A stretch of DNA of 37,409 nucleotides from an uncultured Phascolarctobacterium sp. GTDB lineage: Bacteria; Bacillota; Negativicutes; Acidaminococcales; Acidaminococcaceae. Of this stretch, positions 1 through 9,276 are shown in pieces. The first letter of the stretch is position 1, and every line of letters begins with the position of its first letter. Location: contig CANQBR010000015.1 of the NCBI GenBank assembly GCA_947589605.1, positions 1 through 37,409 of the forward strand, given 5' to 3'. A model generated the notes under the pieces. The model made no database searches. It worked only from the letters and a program-made list of their open reading frames with translations, and was not told the DNA's origin. The position numbers and the translations under genes are program-made.

Positions 1-1198
1 GCCCCTCGCAGGGCTCGATGGTGCAGGTGCTGTATAAAAGCCGGCCGTCTTTTTTAACATAGCGAGCGGCTGTTTCTAAGAGAGCCGCTTGCAGAGGCGG
101 AAAAATTTTCAGATCGTTCAAAGAACGGCGCCAACGCAATTCCGCTCTCTGTCTCAAAACACCGAGGCCGCTGCAGGGAGCATCCACCAGCACGCCGTCG
201 AAAGCGCCCAACCACTCTTTTCGCAAGGTACGGCCGTCGTCCAAAAGTTGCGTGGTTATATCGGTCAGGCCCAGCCAGCGGGCGTTGGCCTCGATGAGCT
301 GCAATTTTTTTGGATAGATATCGCAGGAAACGACGCTGCCCTGCCCGCCCATCAGTTGAGCCAGATGAGTGCTCTTGCCGCCGGGGGCGGCGCACAAGTC
401 CAGTATTTTTTCTCCCGGCCGAGGAGCGAGGACGGGGGCCACCGCTTGGGCTTCTTCCCCTTGGATGTAAAAGAGGCCGGGGGCCGCCTGCCGCAGGGCT
501 TCGATGCCGCAAAAAGAAGTGCAGACCAACCCCTGAGTGCTCCACGCAGAAGGTCGGGTCTCGATGCCTGCCTGCCGCAATTTCTCCGCCAAGGCCGCGC
601 GCGAGATCTTCAGCTCGTTGACCCTAAGAACGAGGGGATCCGTCGAGTTATCGAAGCGCAATAATTTTTCCGTCGCTTCCCGCCCGTACTGCCCCAGCCA
701 TCGCTTCGTCAAAAAACGGGGGTGGCTGTACTTTAAAGAAAGATGAGTAGGCAGATCTTCTTCGGGCGAAGGAAAGGCATAGACAGCGTCCTCTTTTTGC
801 CGCAAAAAATTTCGCAAAACACCGTTCACGAATTTCACGGCGCCTTCCCCCGCCGTTTTTCTTGCTGCCTCTGCTGCTTCATAGACTGCTGCCCGCTCGG
901 GGACTTTGTCTAAATATAAAATTTGATAAAAAGCAACGCGCAAAATGCCAAGGATCGAAGTATCTATCTCTAACAGAACCCTCTTCGCCGCTTTTTTCAA
1001 ATACCAATCGATGGTCCCTGCGGCCTTCACCGTGCCGTAGACCAATTGGGTGAGGAAGCGGCGCTCTTGGGCAGAGAGCCGCTCTTTTTTCAAATAGTTG
1101 GACAAAACGATATTCGTGTAGGCCCCATGATCGAGGATCTGCTGGACGAGCCGGGCCGCCGCCCTTCTGGTGTTAACTTTGGGCTGTGTTGCCGCCAC
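1..1198 (-). CDS. rsmB: 16S rRNA (cytosine-C5)-methyltransferase RsmB, C-terminus cut by window edge
   Basis: S-adenosylmethionine-dependent enzyme that methylates C967 of 16S rRNA. The reading frame stays open to the left edge, so the last part (about 40-50 residues by family length) is missing. The N-terminal NusB-like helical domain is followed by the methyltransferase domain with motif I (DLCAAPGGKSTHLA), the motif IV catalytic region (DAPCSGLGVLR) and the motif VI cysteine (STCTIEP); both catalytic cysteines are present. The start is a GTG at 1198: it has GGAGG nine bases upstream and gives the usual N-terminus (KVNTRRAAARLVQQIL). This start lies inside the 3' end of the DUF116 gene, a 26-base overlap that suggests translational coupling. 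It is the last visible gene of the def-fmt-DUF116-rsmB operon. Family assignment is very secure. Confidence 0.95.
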   Translation of the reverse strand, partial: MAATQPKVNTRRAAARLVQQILDHGAYTNIVLSNYLKKERLSAQERRFLTQLVYGTVKAAGTIDWYLKKAAKRVLLEIDTSILGILRVAFYQILYLDKVPERAAVYEAAEAARKTAGEGAVKFVNGVLRNFLRQKEDAVYAFPSPEEDLPTHLSLKYSHPRFLTKRWLGQYGREATEKLLRFDNSTDPLVLRVNELKISRAALAEKLRQAGIETRPSAWSTQGLVCTSFCGIEALRQAAPGLFYIQGEEAQAVAPVLAPRPGEKILDLCAAPGGKSTHLAQLMGGQGSVVSCDIYPKKLQLIEANARWLGLTDITTQLLDDGRTLRKEWLGAFDGVLVDAPCSGLGVLRQRAELRWRRSLNDLKIFPPLQAALLETAARYVKKDGRLLYSTCTIEPCEG

Positions 1199-1973
1199 TG
1201 GTGGGTCCCTCCAAAAATGTGAGGATCGCCGCCTCTAATTTTTCTGCGTCGACTCTCGTATTGAAACAGGGTCCGAAGGGCCGCTCGTTGAGCACCCCCA
1301 AGACCGGCAGAGGAAAAACATCTTGGATGCCGCTGGTGAGGTCTCGCTCGCAGGCCACCGCCACGATGGCTTTGGGCCTGGCTTCTTTCACCATTTGCCG
1401 GGCCAAGGTGCCGCCGGTGGCCACGGCGAAATGACAACCGTATTTATGAGCCAGCCCCAGCATCAGGCCCACGCAGCAGCCTCCGCATTGGCGGCAGTTC
1501 TCTACGTTGCGGGTGATCTTGTGGACGCAGGTGTCTTTTTGCAAACAGTGAGGCGTGAGCAGCATGATCCTGTTGCCCGGCACCTTGATGTGATGGCGCA
1601 GCACTAAGGCGTTGCTCACTTCGATGAAACTCTGCTCTATTTTTTCCCGCGCTATGTTCAAAAGCCGCCCCAGCCCGACGGCAAAGGGAAAGAGGATGTT
1701 GACTGCCTTCCAAGCCCACACGTAAAAATAACGAGGGACGGAGAGGCCCACCAGAGCGGCCACGATGCCGCCCACTCCCCCTAAAAAGGCCAGCAGCACA
1801 GCCAAGCCCGCCGCTCCTATCAAAGCGGGCAGCTTCGTGTGCAACTGAGCCAAACCCGGCACGGCGATGCGCCAAGCTCCGTAAAAAAGCAGGGCCGCCA
1901 CCAAGGCGCTGCCGCCGCTCAAAGCTATAAAGATCCGTTTTTTCGGTTTGAATACTTCCGCCGCTGTGCTCAT
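1173..1973 (-). CDS. DUF116 membrane protein
   Basis: Protein of about 266 residues belonging to DUF116, a family of unknown function often found beside fmt in Clostridia and Negativicutes. Two or three hydrophobic segments fill the N-terminal third (about residues 15-35 and 45-85). The C-terminal half is soluble and carries the family cysteines (residues about 143, 149, 160, 163, 166 and 167, including a CRQCGGCC cluster), which look like a metal or Fe-S site. ATG at 1973 is chosen; a GTG five codons upstream (1988) is also in frame but the purine-rich site AAGAGG touches it directly, leaving no spacing. The gene begins 18 bases after fmt ends and overlaps rsmB at its 3' end. Function is not known; the neighbourhood suggests a link to translation only by association. 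Confidence 0.85.
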   Translation of the reverse strand: MSTAAEVFKPKKRIFIALSGGSALVAALLFYGAWRIAVPGLAQLHTKLPALIGAAGLAVLLAFLGGVGGIVAALVGLSVPRYFYVWAWKAVNILFPFAVGLGRLLNIAREKIEQSFIEVSNALVLRHHIKVPGNRIMLLTPHCLQKDTCVHKITRNVENCRQCGGCCVGLMLGLAHKYGCHFAVATGGTLARQMVKEARPKAIVAVACERDLTSGIQDVFPLPVLGVLNERPFGPCFNTRVDAEKLEAAILTFLEGPTSGGNTAQS

Positions 1974-1991
1974 AGGCTGTGTCCGCACCTC

Positions 1992-2930
1992 TTACAGCAG
2001 TTGCTGCCCTACTTCTAAGCTGTGGCCGTTGAGAAAGACCGCCGCAGGCATGGGCTTCTTCCCTTCCGGCTGCACTAAGGTCAAAGCCAAAGCTACACCG
2101 TCGCCGCAGGCCACCTGAAATTCTTTTTTCCCCACAGCCGTGATCGTACCGCAGAGAGCTTCTGTTTTTTCGGCTATGCGACCCGCAAAAACTTTCAGCT
2201 TTTTCCCGCTGGGCAAGATCGTATAAGCCCCGGGCTCCGGGTCGAAGGCTCTGATCAGATCGCGAAGCTCTGCGGCTTTTTTGCTCCAATCCAATTTTTC
2301 CATCTCTCGAGTCAAAAGGCCGGCGTAAGTGGCGGCGGCGTGTTCTTGAGGCCGCGGCACCGCAGTGCCCCGCACCAGAGCCTCCAAGGTGGGGATGAGC
2401 AAGCGTGCTCCCGCTGCTTGAAGAGCGGCGCTCAATTCTCCTCCGCTCATTTTTTCGTCTATGGGCACCGTTTCCTGCGCCAAAATATCGCCGGTGTCCA
2501 TGCCCTTATCCATCTTCATGATGGTGACGCCGCTCTCTTTTTCGCCTTTCATGATGGCATATTGGATGGGGGCCGCACCTCGATATTTAGGCAGAAGCGA
2601 TGCATGGACATTGACGCAGCCTAAAGGAGGGATGTCTAAGATCTCTTGACTGAGTATCTGGCCGAAGGCTGTCACTACGATGAGGTCGGGGTGCAAGCTG
2701 CGCAATAATTCCACGCTGCTCGCTTCTTTTATCTTCACAGGCTGATAGACCGGCAGGCCTTTTGCCAAAGCGTAGGCCTTCACCGGCGTAGGGGTCAGCT
2801 TGCGGCCCCGGCCCTGGGGCCGGTCCGGCTGACTGAAAACGGCGACTACTTCACCCTCTTGCCAAGCGCATAAGGCCGCAAGGCTGTCTGTCGCAAAGGC
2901 GGGCGTCCCCATAAAAACGATGCGTATCAT
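1992..2930 (-). CDS. fmt: Methionyl-tRNA formyltransferase
   Basis: Transfers the formyl group of 10-formyl-THF to initiator Met-tRNA in the cytoplasm. 312 residues, the normal length. The N-terminal Rossmann part opens with MIRIVFMGTPAFA; the active-site signature NVHASLLPKYRGAAPI lies at residues 107-122, with catalytic Asn107 and His109, and Asp145 in MDTGD. The C-terminal OB-fold follows. The true start is the ATG at 2930, which overlaps the def stop codon as ATGA; a much longer open frame exists upstream but is only a shadow of def. The def-fmt pairing couples formylation and deformylation of nascent chains. The promoter is the one in front of def. Confidence 0.97.
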   Translation of the reverse strand: MIRIVFMGTPAFATDSLAALCAWQEGEVVAVFSQPDRPQGRGRKLTPTPVKAYALAKGLPVYQPVKIKEASSVELLRSLHPDLIVVTAFGQILSQEILDIPPLGCVNVHASLLPKYRGAAPIQYAIMKGEKESGVTIMKMDKGMDTGDILAQETVPIDEKMSGGELSAALQAAGARLLIPTLEALVRGTAVPRPQEHAAATYAGLLTREMEKLDWSKKAAELRDLIRAFDPEPGAYTILPSGKKLKVFAGRIAEKTEALCGTITAVGKKEFQVACGDGVALALTLVQPEGKKPMPAAVFLNGHSLEVGQQLL

Positions 2931-3424
2931 TGTTTTTTCTCCTGAGCCAGCTCGGCCAAAGGATCTTTTTTGGGCTTGGGCATAATGCTTTGAGCCTTGT
3001 CGATGAAGAGCACGCCGTCCAAATGATCCAGCTCGTGCTGCAGGGCGATGGCTAAAAGGCCCCGGGCGCTCACCGCGAGACGGCGGCCCTTGGTGTCGGT
3101 GAATTCGCAGTCCACCGTCTCCGCTCTCTCCACTTCTCCTTCGTAATCGGGGACGGAGAGGCAGCCTTCGCAGCTCATCACGCTGCCTTCTTTTTTTACG
3201 ATCTCGGGGTTGATCAATTCCCACAGGCCGTCGCCTACGTCGATCACCACCAGCCGCTTCAAGATCCCTATTTGGGGAGCGGCCAGCCCCACTCCTTCCG
3301 CCGCATACATGGTCTCTGCCATATCTTTCAAAAGGCGCACAGTTTTTTTATCGATGCGCTGCACTTCTTCCGACCTTTTTTTCAAAAGCGGATCGCCTGC
3401 AGTCAAGATCTTCAATTTAGCCAC
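2927..3424 (-). CDS. def: Peptide deformylase
   Basis: Metalloenzyme that removes the formyl group from nascent proteins. 165 residues with all three family motifs: GVGLAAPQ (44-51), EGCLSVP (86-92, metal ligand Cys88) and QHELDH (129-134, ligands His130 and His134, catalytic Glu131). The start is taken as GTG at 3424, six bases after an AGGAGG site; an in-frame GTG at 3439 would place that same site inside the coding region. First gene of def-fmt-DUF116-rsmB, transcribed from the promoter at 3470-3499 that sits just after priA. A 15-nt hairpin lies immediately before the ribosome binding site. Confidence 0.95.
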   Translation of the reverse strand: MAKLKILTAGDPLLKKRSEEVQRIDKKTVRLLKDMAETMYAAEGVGLAAPQIGILKRLVVIDVGDGLWELINPEIVKKEGSVMSCEGCLSVPDYEGEVERAETVDCEFTDTKGRRLAVSARGLLAIALQHELDHLDGVLFIDKAQSIMPKPKKDPLAELAQEKKQ

Positions 3425-3439
3425 GAACTTCCTCCTCAC

Positions 3440-3454
3440 AGCGGCTCAGCCGCT
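3440..3454 (-). promoter_or_regulatory. Small hairpin in the def leader next to the ribosome binding site
   Basis: A perfect inverted repeat (AGCGGC, 3-base loop, GCCGCT) ends about two bases before the AGGAGG site of def. It could tune translation or mRNA stability; there is no U-tract, so it is not an intrinsic terminator. Confidence 0.35.
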
Positions 3455-3469
3455 TTATCCGTATCTTTT

Positions 3470-3499
3470 ATTATAACATTCTTCGCTTGAAGCAGTAAA
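3470..3499 (-). promoter_or_regulatory. Sigma-70-type promoter for def-fmt-DUF116-rsmB
   Basis: TTTACT, 18-base spacer, then a perfect TATAAT at 3470-3475, lying directly behind the priA stop codon. The same -35 hexamer is used by the ilvD promoter in this window. Confidence 0.65.
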
Positions 3500-3502
3500 G
3501 CG

Positions 3503-5782
3503 TCAGATGACGGAGACCGGGTCTACGTCGAAATATAAATTGCGCTGACCGAAAAAAGCGCTGTTCATGATGGCGTCCTTCACGGGCCCGAGTTTTTCTC
3601 CTTTAAGCAAAATATTGTAGCGATAAAAATCGCGCACTTTGCTCACCAGCGCCGGGAAGGGACCGGCGATCTCGGGCAAATCTTGCAATGAGCCTTCTAA
3701 ATGCAATTTTTGTAAATATAAGATCAATTTGCCGGCTGTGGCCAAAGCAAAAGCTTCGTCCCGATCGGAAACGGTGATCTTCAGCAGCCGCGCGAAAGGA
3801 GGATAAAGATAGCGCCGTCTCCTCTCCAATTCTTCTTCGGCAAAGGCGGCATAATCTTGTGCAGCCGCCAAGTGCAGCAAATTATTTTCCGGGTCGTAGC
3901 TTTGCAGCACCACTCTGCCCTGCTCTTTGCCGCGGCCTGCTCGCCCCGCCGCTTGGGTGAGGAGAGAAAAAGTTCGCTCTCCCGCTCTGAAATCGGGCAG
4001 GTGCAGAGAACTGTCGGCGCTGAGCACTCCCACCAAAGTGACGTTGGCGATATCGTGGCCCTTGGCCACCATTTGCGTGCCTACGAGAGTGTTGTAGTCG
4101 CCATTGGCGAATTTTTGCAGCAATTCGCGGTGAGCGAACTTCGCCGCCGTAGAATCTTGATCCATCCGCAGCACCTTCACGCCGGGCAATCTTTGCAATT
4201 CTTCTTCGGCTTTTTGCGTGCCGGTGCCGAAAAATTTGATGCGGCGGCTGTGACAGGCGGGGCACTCGTCGGGGATGGGGGCTGTGGCGCCGCAGTAATG
4301 GCAGCGCATCACTTGCCCCGCGCTGTGATAGACCATGGCCACGGCGCAGTGAGGACAAAGTATGGCTTGACCGCAGTCGCGGCAAAGGACGAAGGTGGAG
4401 TGGCCCCGGCGGTTGAGCAAAAGGATGGCCTGCTTACCCGCGGCGGCGGTCGCTTCCAGTTCTTGCCGCAGCAGGCGGCTCAGCACGCCGAAATTTTTTG
4501 CTTCTAATTCTTTTCGCATATCGACGAGCTTCACTTGGGGCAAATTTCCCCCCGTAGGCCGCGTCGTCAATCGCAATAAGTGTGTGCGACCACATAGCGC
4601 TCCGTAATAAGTGGAAAGATCGGGAGTGGCGCTGCCCAACAAAAGAGGCGCCCCCGTCAAACGGCAACGGACGGCCGCTACCTGCCGAGCGTTGTAGCAG
4701 GGCCTTTCTTCCTGTTTATAACTGCTGTCGTGCTCTTCGTCGATGATGACTAGGCCCAAGCGAAGAAAGGGAGCGAAGACGGCGCTGCGCACTCCCACCA
4801 AAATGCGAGCCTGACCGCTGCGCAACCGATACCACACATCGCCTCTCTCGCTTTGAGAAAGTTTGCTGTGGGCCACCGCCACCTGCTCGCCGAAGCGGGC
4901 TTTGAAGCGCTGCACCAATTGGGCGGTGAGAGCGATCTCCGGCACCAGCACCAGCACCTGTTTCCCTTCTTGCAGAGCCTGAGCCGCACAGTGGAGATAA
5001 ACTTCCGTCTTGCCGCTGCCGGTGATCCCCTGCAACAAAAAGACTTCGCCGTTATTTTTGCTCACGGCCTCGCTCACCGCCGCCACGGCCTGCTGCTGTT
5101 CTGCCGTGAGCTGCAATTTTGCGCTCTCGGCATCATTGCCGGCGTAGCTGTCCCGCAGCTGCCGCACTTTAACTTCCGCGAGCCAGCCTTTTTCGACCAA
5201 CTGTTTCACCAAAGCTCGCGATATTTTTATCTCGGCCAATTCAAAGATCGTGAAAGCTTTTTCGGGTGCAGCGGCAAAAAAACCGAGCGCTGCTTTTTTA
5301 GCCGGACTGCGGGCCAAAAGTTCTGCCGCTTCTTCAAGCGCTTCACCTCCTCGAGGGGTGATGCGATAGGCCAAAAGAAATTTTTCTTTGAAGCGTTCTT
5401 CGTAACCCGAGAGCACCGTGCGCCCGCTCTCGTCTTTCAAAACTTTGCGGCGGATGCTGCTCTTGCCCGGCACGAAGAGGCGCAGAGCTTCGGCCAAACT
5501 GCACATATAATAGCGGGCCAGCCAGCGGGCCGTGGCCAGCATCTCTTCGTCGAACCAAGGCTCATCGCCCAGGGCCGCCGTCACTTCTTTCACATTCTCT
5601 GCGCCGTCGACTTCTTCTTCCGTTAAACGACGGATCACAAAGCCTTCCGCCGTTTGGCCGGCGAAGGGCACCACCACCCGCCAGCCTTTGTCCAAAAAGT
5701 TCAAGCGAGGCGGCACGCCGTAAGTGAAAAGTTTAAGAATATTTTTTACCGGCAGATTCACTGCCACCTGGATCTTCAGCAT
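3503..5782 (-). CDS. priA: Primosomal protein N' (replication restart helicase PriA)
   Basis: 3'-to-5' superfamily 2 helicase that reloads the replisome at stalled forks. 759 residues, full length. An N-terminal 3'BD/winged-helix DNA-binding region is followed by Walker A GITGSGKTE (252-260), Walker B DEEH (348-351), a zinc-binding insertion with eight cysteines (467, 470, 476, 479, 494, 497, 507, 510) and the C-terminal helicase lobe with GTQMVAKGHD and QAAGRAGRG. All key residues are intact. ATG at 5782 has a GGAGA purine-rich site upstream. It lies between the ilvD terminator and the def promoter and so seems to be a single-gene unit; I see no convincing promoter in the 100 bases upstream. 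Confidence 0.97.
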   Translation of the reverse strand: MLKIQVAVNLPVKNILKLFTYGVPPRLNFLDKGWRVVVPFAGQTAEGFVIRRLTEEEVDGAENVKEVTAALGDEPWFDEEMLATARWLARYYMCSLAEALRLFVPGKSSIRRKVLKDESGRTVLSGYEERFKEKFLLAYRITPRGGEALEEAAELLARSPAKKAALGFFAAAPEKAFTIFELAEIKISRALVKQLVEKGWLAEVKVRQLRDSYAGNDAESAKLQLTAEQQQAVAAVSEAVSKNNGEVFLLQGITGSGKTEVYLHCAAQALQEGKQVLVLVPEIALTAQLVQRFKARFGEQVAVAHSKLSQSERGDVWYRLRSGQARILVGVRSAVFAPFLRLGLVIIDEEHDSSYKQEERPCYNARQVAAVRCRLTGAPLLLGSATPDLSTYYGALCGRTHLLRLTTRPTGGNLPQVKLVDMRKELEAKNFGVLSRLLRQELEATAAAGKQAILLLNRRGHSTFVLCRDCGQAILCPHCAVAMVYHSAGQVMRCHYCGATAPIPDECPACHSRRIKFFGTGTQKAEEELQRLPGVKVLRMDQDSTAAKFAHRELLQKFANGDYNTLVGTQMVAKGHDIANVTLVGVLSADSSLHLPDFRAGERTFSLLTQAAGRAGRGKEQGRVVLQSYDPENNLLHLAAAQDYAAFAEEELERRRRYLYPPFARLLKITVSDRDEAFALATAGKLILYLQKLHLEGSLQDLPEIAGPFPALVSKVRDFYRYNILLKGEKLGPVKDAIMNSAFFGQRNLYFDVDPVSVI

Positions 5783-5891
5783 CTTCTTCTCTCCGTGTTC
5801 GGGAAAAGATAGAGAAAGCGCAAAGCAGCGAACTCTCCCTCTTTATGCTTATTTCGCTCTGCTCCTCTCAAATCCTTTTGCTTGCATATGC

Positions 5892-5932
5892 AAAAAAGGA
5901 AAAGGCCCCTGCCTCTCCGGGACAGGAGCCTT
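5892..5932 (-). terminator. Intrinsic terminator of ilvD
   Basis: On the minus strand a 10-bp stem (AAGGCTCCTG / CAGGGGCCTT, one G-U pair) with an 11-base loop is followed by TTCCTTTTTT, about 50 bases after the ilvD stop. Confidence 0.85.
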
Positions 5933-5983
5933 CGTCGATAGAAAACGATTTAAATTTTTTTGCGAGGACGCGACGATCTTTTC

Positions 5984-7663
5984 TTAAGCGTCTTCGCCGG
6001 GCACGCTCATCACGGCGCCGGTGGCCGCCGACTTCACCAAAGCGGCGTAGCGGGCCAAGTAACCGCTCTTCACCTTAGGCGGCGGGCACACCCATTTGGC
6101 CCGGCGCTCGGCCAACTCTTCGTCGCTGAGGCGAACGTTCAAGGTGCGGTTGGGGATGTCGATATCGATGATGTCGCCGTTTTGCAGCAAAGCGATGTTG
6201 CCGCCCTCTCTGGCTTCGGGAGAGATGTGTCCGATGCAGGCGCCTCTGGTGGCACCGGAGAAGCGGCCGTCGGTGAGGAGAGCCACGTCTTTATCGTGGC
6301 CCATGCCGGCCAGCACAGAGGTGGGGTTGAGCATCTCTCTCATGCCGGGACCGCCCTTGGGCCCTTCGTAGCGAATGACCACCACGTCGCCGGCTGTCAC
6401 TTCCTGAGCGCAGATGGCCTTGATGGCCTCGTCTTCGGAGTCGTAAACTTTAGCCGGGCCGCTGAACACTTTCATGGAAGGATCTACGGCGCTCTCTTTC
6501 ACTACGCTGCACTCGGGAGCGATGTTGCCCTTCAATACGGCGATGCCGCCGGTCTTGTTGTAGGGGTTCTCCACGCTGTGGATGACATCGGGCCGCAGGA
6601 TCTGAGCCTTCTTGATGAGCTGGCCCACGGTCTTGCCGCTGACGGTGAGACAGGACTTACGGATCAATTTCAATTTGTCCAGCTCGTTCATCACCGCGGG
6701 GATGCCGCCTGCTTCGTACAAATCGATGATGTGGTGGCTGCCGCCGGGGCTGAGTTTGGTGAGATAGGGAGTTTTGCGGGAGATCTTGTCGAAAAGTTCC
6801 AAAGGCAATTCGATGCCCGCCTCATGAGCGATGGCCGGCAGATGCAGAGCGGTGTTGGAAGAGCCGCCGATGGCCATGTCTACGGTGATGGCGTTCATAA
6901 AAGCTTTTTTGGTCATGATATCTCGCGGGCAGATGTTTTCTTCCACCAGCCGCATCACGGCCATGCCGGCATGTTTGGCCAAGGCGATGCGCTTGCCGTT
7001 ATAAGCGGCGGGGATGGTGCCGTTGCCCGGCAGGCCCAGGCCCAGCACCTCGGTGAGACAGTTCATGGTGTTGGCGGTGAAAAGGCCGGAGCAGGAGCCG
7101 CAGCCCGGGCAGGCGCTGTGCTCTATCTCGGACAATTCTTTTTTGTCGATCTGGCCGGACTCGAAACGGCCGGCGGCTTCGAAAACGGTGGAGACGGAGA
7201 TATCTTTGCCGTGGAGCCGGCCGGGGAGCATGGGCCCGCCGGAGACTACCACCGTGGGGATGTTGAGGCGGGCTGCTGCCATCAGCATGCCGGGCACGAT
7301 CTTATCGCAGTTGGGGATGAGCACCAAACCGTCGAAGGCGTGGCCGTTGGCTACGGCCTCGATGGAATCGGCGATGAGCTCGCGGCTGGCCAAGGGATAT
7401 TTCATGCCGTCGTGGCCCATGGCGATGCCGTCGCAGATGCCGATGGCCGGGAACTCGATGGGGGTGCCTCCCGCTTCCAGCACGCCGTACTTGGCGGCCT
7501 TGGCGATCTGATCCAGGTGCATGTGCCCGGGGATGATCTCGTTAGCGGCACAGCAGATGCCGATCAAAGGTCTCTTCAATTCTTCTTCCGTATAACCCAA
7601 GGCGTAGAACAAAGAGCGATGGGCTGCTCTGGTGGAGCCTTTTTTAACTTCCGTGCTGCGCAT
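5984..7663 (-). CDS. ilvD: Dihydroxy-acid dehydratase
   Basis: Fe-S dehydratase converting 2,3-dihydroxy-3-methyl acids to branched 2-keto acids in valine, isoleucine and leucine synthesis. 559 residues, the usual length. Signatures: NCDKIVPG (118-125), [18 protein letters not shown] (from 184), and the C-terminal [11 protein letters not shown] and DGRFSG motifs. The loop at 45-50 reads PGHMHL, the form lacking the cysteine of the NPCNLHL loop that marks [2Fe-2S] members, so a [4Fe-4S] E. coli-type cluster is more likely. ATG at 7663 is preferred over the ATG two codons upstream because GAGG is then eight bases away instead of two. It has its own promoter and terminator, so it is a monocistron; no other ilv or leu gene is in the window. 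Confidence 0.96.
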   Translation of the reverse strand: MRSTEVKKGSTRAAHRSLFYALGYTEEELKRPLIGICCAANEIIPGHMHLDQIAKAAKYGVLEAGGTPIEFPAIGICDGIAMGHDGMKYPLASRELIADSIEAVANGHAFDGLVLIPNCDKIVPGMLMAAARLNIPTVVVSGGPMLPGRLHGKDISVSTVFEAAGRFESGQIDKKELSEIEHSACPGCGSCSGLFTANTMNCLTEVLGLGLPGNGTIPAAYNGKRIALAKHAGMAVMRLVEENICPRDIMTKKAFMNAITVDMAIGGSSNTALHLPAIAHEAGIELPLELFDKISRKTPYLTKLSPGGSHHIIDLYEAGGIPAVMNELDKLKLIRKSCLTVSGKTVGQLIKKAQILRPDVIHSVENPYNKTGGIAVLKGNIAPECSVVKESAVDPSMKVFSGPAKVYDSEDEAIKAICAQEVTAGDVVVIRYEGPKGGPGMREMLNPTSVLAGMGHDKDVALLTDGRFSGATRGACIGHISPEAREGGNIALLQNGDIIDIDIPNRTLNVRLSDEELAERRAKWVCPPPKVKSGYLARYAALVKSAATGAVMSVPGEDA

Positions 7664-7734
7664 GTGCATGACCTCGCTTTTTATAAAATTTCTTTTGACC
7701 TGATCAAACGCCGCAAAGGGCGCGATATACGTTC

Positions 7735-7763
7735 ATTATACAAAGGAGCCCCGTAAAAGTAAA
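7735..7763 (-). promoter_or_regulatory. Promoter of ilvD
   Basis: TTTACT, 17-base spacer, perfect TATAAT (7735-7740). It sits between the tctA stop and ilvD, leaving a leader of roughly 65 bases. I see no T-box or leader-peptide attenuator in that leader. Confidence 0.75.
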
Positions 7764-7779
7764 GAGCGGAGCCAAAGGC

Positions 7780-9264
7780 CTAAGCCTTCTTCCCCCACAC
7801 TTTGGCCAAGAGGGGGCCGCACAAACTGAGGGCGGCGGCCGCCAAGAAGAAGAGGCAGAGAGGCCGGGTGAAGAAAATGGCGAAGCTGCCGTCGCTCATG
7901 ATGAGGGAGCCGACGAAGTTCTGCTCCACCATGCCGCCTAAAATGATGCCGATGATGACGGCGGACATGCTGAAGCCCAATTTGTTCAGCACATAGCCCA
8001 AGCAGCCGCTGGCCACCATCAGGTAGACATCGTTGAGAGAATTATTGTAAGAATAGGTGCCTACGAAGGTCATCATGGTGATGATGGGCAGCAAGAAGTG
8101 GATGGGCACTTTCACCACTTTGATGAAGAGCTTGATGAGGGAAAAGCCCAAAACGCCCATGATGATATTGGCCAAGAGCAGGCCGATGAAGATGGCGTAA
8201 ACATCAGGCGCCTTCTCTACGAAGAGGAGCGGCCCGGGCCGCAGTCCCTGCACCATGAGGGCCCCCATCATGATGGCGGTGGCCCCGTCCCCGGGGATGC
8301 CCAAGGTGAGCACCGGGATGAAGGCGCCGCCGCTCACCGCATTGTTGCCGCTCTCGGAAGCGACGATGCCTTCCGGCTCGCCGTTGCCGAAATTATCTCT
8401 ATGTTTGCTCCAGCGTTTGGCCTGATCGTAGCTGACGAAGGAAGCTATGTCGCCGCCGGTGCCGGGCACGCAGCCGATGAAAGTGCCGATGCAGCTGGAG
8501 CGCAGCAAAGTGACGAAGACCCGCTTCATGTCGCTCCAAGAGGGGATGACCCGGTCGATGGCCAGCTCTCCCCCGCTGACTTTATGATGATAATAGTCTT
8601 CGATGCTGCCCAACACCTGAGCGAAGGCGAAGACGCCGATGAGGACGGGGATGAAAGAGACGCCTCCCAATAAATAGGTAGTGTCTAAAGTGAAGCGGAC
8701 GGCGCCGCTCATGGCGTCGATGCCCACCGTGGCCAAAAAGAGACCGATCAAGCCCCCCATCAAGCCTTTGATGACGCTGCCCGAGGAAACGCTGGTGATG
8801 ATGCTGAGGCCGAAGATGGCCAGTGCGAAATATTCGGGTTTGGAAAATTGCAAGGCGACTTTCGCCAATTGGGGAGCCAAAATGATCAGGCAAACGGTGC
8901 TGAAGATGCCGCCGAAGGTGCTGGCCATGGTGGAAAGGCCCAAGGCCCGGCCCGGCTGCTTCAAAGCGGTGGCCATGGGGTAACCGTCCAAGGTGGTGGC
9001 CACGCTGGCGGGAGTGCCCGGGGTCTTCAGCAAAATGGCGCTGATGCTGCCGCCGTAGATGGCGCCGCAATAAATGCCCAAGAGCATCAAAATGCCGCCG
9101 ACACCTTTAAAACTGAAAGTCAAAGGGAAAAGCAGAGCCAGTCCCATGTTGACGCTGAGGCCCGGCATGCAGCCGAAGGCGATGCCCACCGCCACGCCGA
9201 AGACGAGGCCCAAAAGATTCAGGGGGTCCGCTATCATTTCCAAAGCCAAAAGGATATCTGCCAC
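7780..9264 (-). CDS. tctA: Tripartite tricarboxylate transporter, large membrane subunit TctA
   Basis: Large integral membrane subunit of a TTT-family transporter (sodium- or proton-coupled uptake of citrate or other carboxylates, normally with a periplasmic binding protein TctC). 494 residues with about 11-12 hydrophobic segments. Family landmarks: GCMPGLSVNMGLALLFPLTF near residue 31, YGGSISAILLKTPGTPAS near 70, GTFIGCVPGTGGD near 256, and TLGIPGDGATAIMMGAL near 320. Start is a GTG with AGGAGG eight bases upstream; that site overlaps the tctB stop. It follows tctB by 12 bases. Substrate cannot be read from the sequence, and no tctC is present in the window. Confidence 0.93.
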   Translation of the reverse strand: MADILLALEMIADPLNLLGLVFGVAVGIAFGCMPGLSVNMGLALLFPLTFSFKGVGGILMLLGIYCGAIYGGSISAILLKTPGTPASVATTLDGYPMATALKQPGRALGLSTMASTFGGIFSTVCLIILAPQLAKVALQFSKPEYFALAIFGLSIITSVSSGSVIKGLMGGLIGLFLATVGIDAMSGAVRFTLDTTYLLGGVSFIPVLIGVFAFAQVLGSIEDYYHHKVSGGELAIDRVIPSWSDMKRVFVTLLRSSCIGTFIGCVPGTGGDIASFVSYDQAKRWSKHRDNFGNGEPEGIVASESGNNAVSGGAFIPVLTLGIPGDGATAIMMGALMVQGLRPGPLLFVEKAPDVYAIFIGLLLANIIMGVLGFSLIKLFIKVVKVPIHFLLPIITMMTFVGTYSYNNSLNDVYLMVASGCLGYVLNKLGFSMSAVIIGIILGGMVEQNFVGSLIMSDGSFAIFFTRPLCLFFLAAAALSLCGPLLAKVWGKKA

Positions 9265-9276
9265 GGCTCTCCCCTC

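Noticed and set aside
5960-7756. 598-codon plus-strand open frame opposite ilvD
   Set aside because: It mirrors ilvD codon structure (His/Gly/Asp-rich shadow of a GC-rich gene), has no family features and ilvD is unmistakable.
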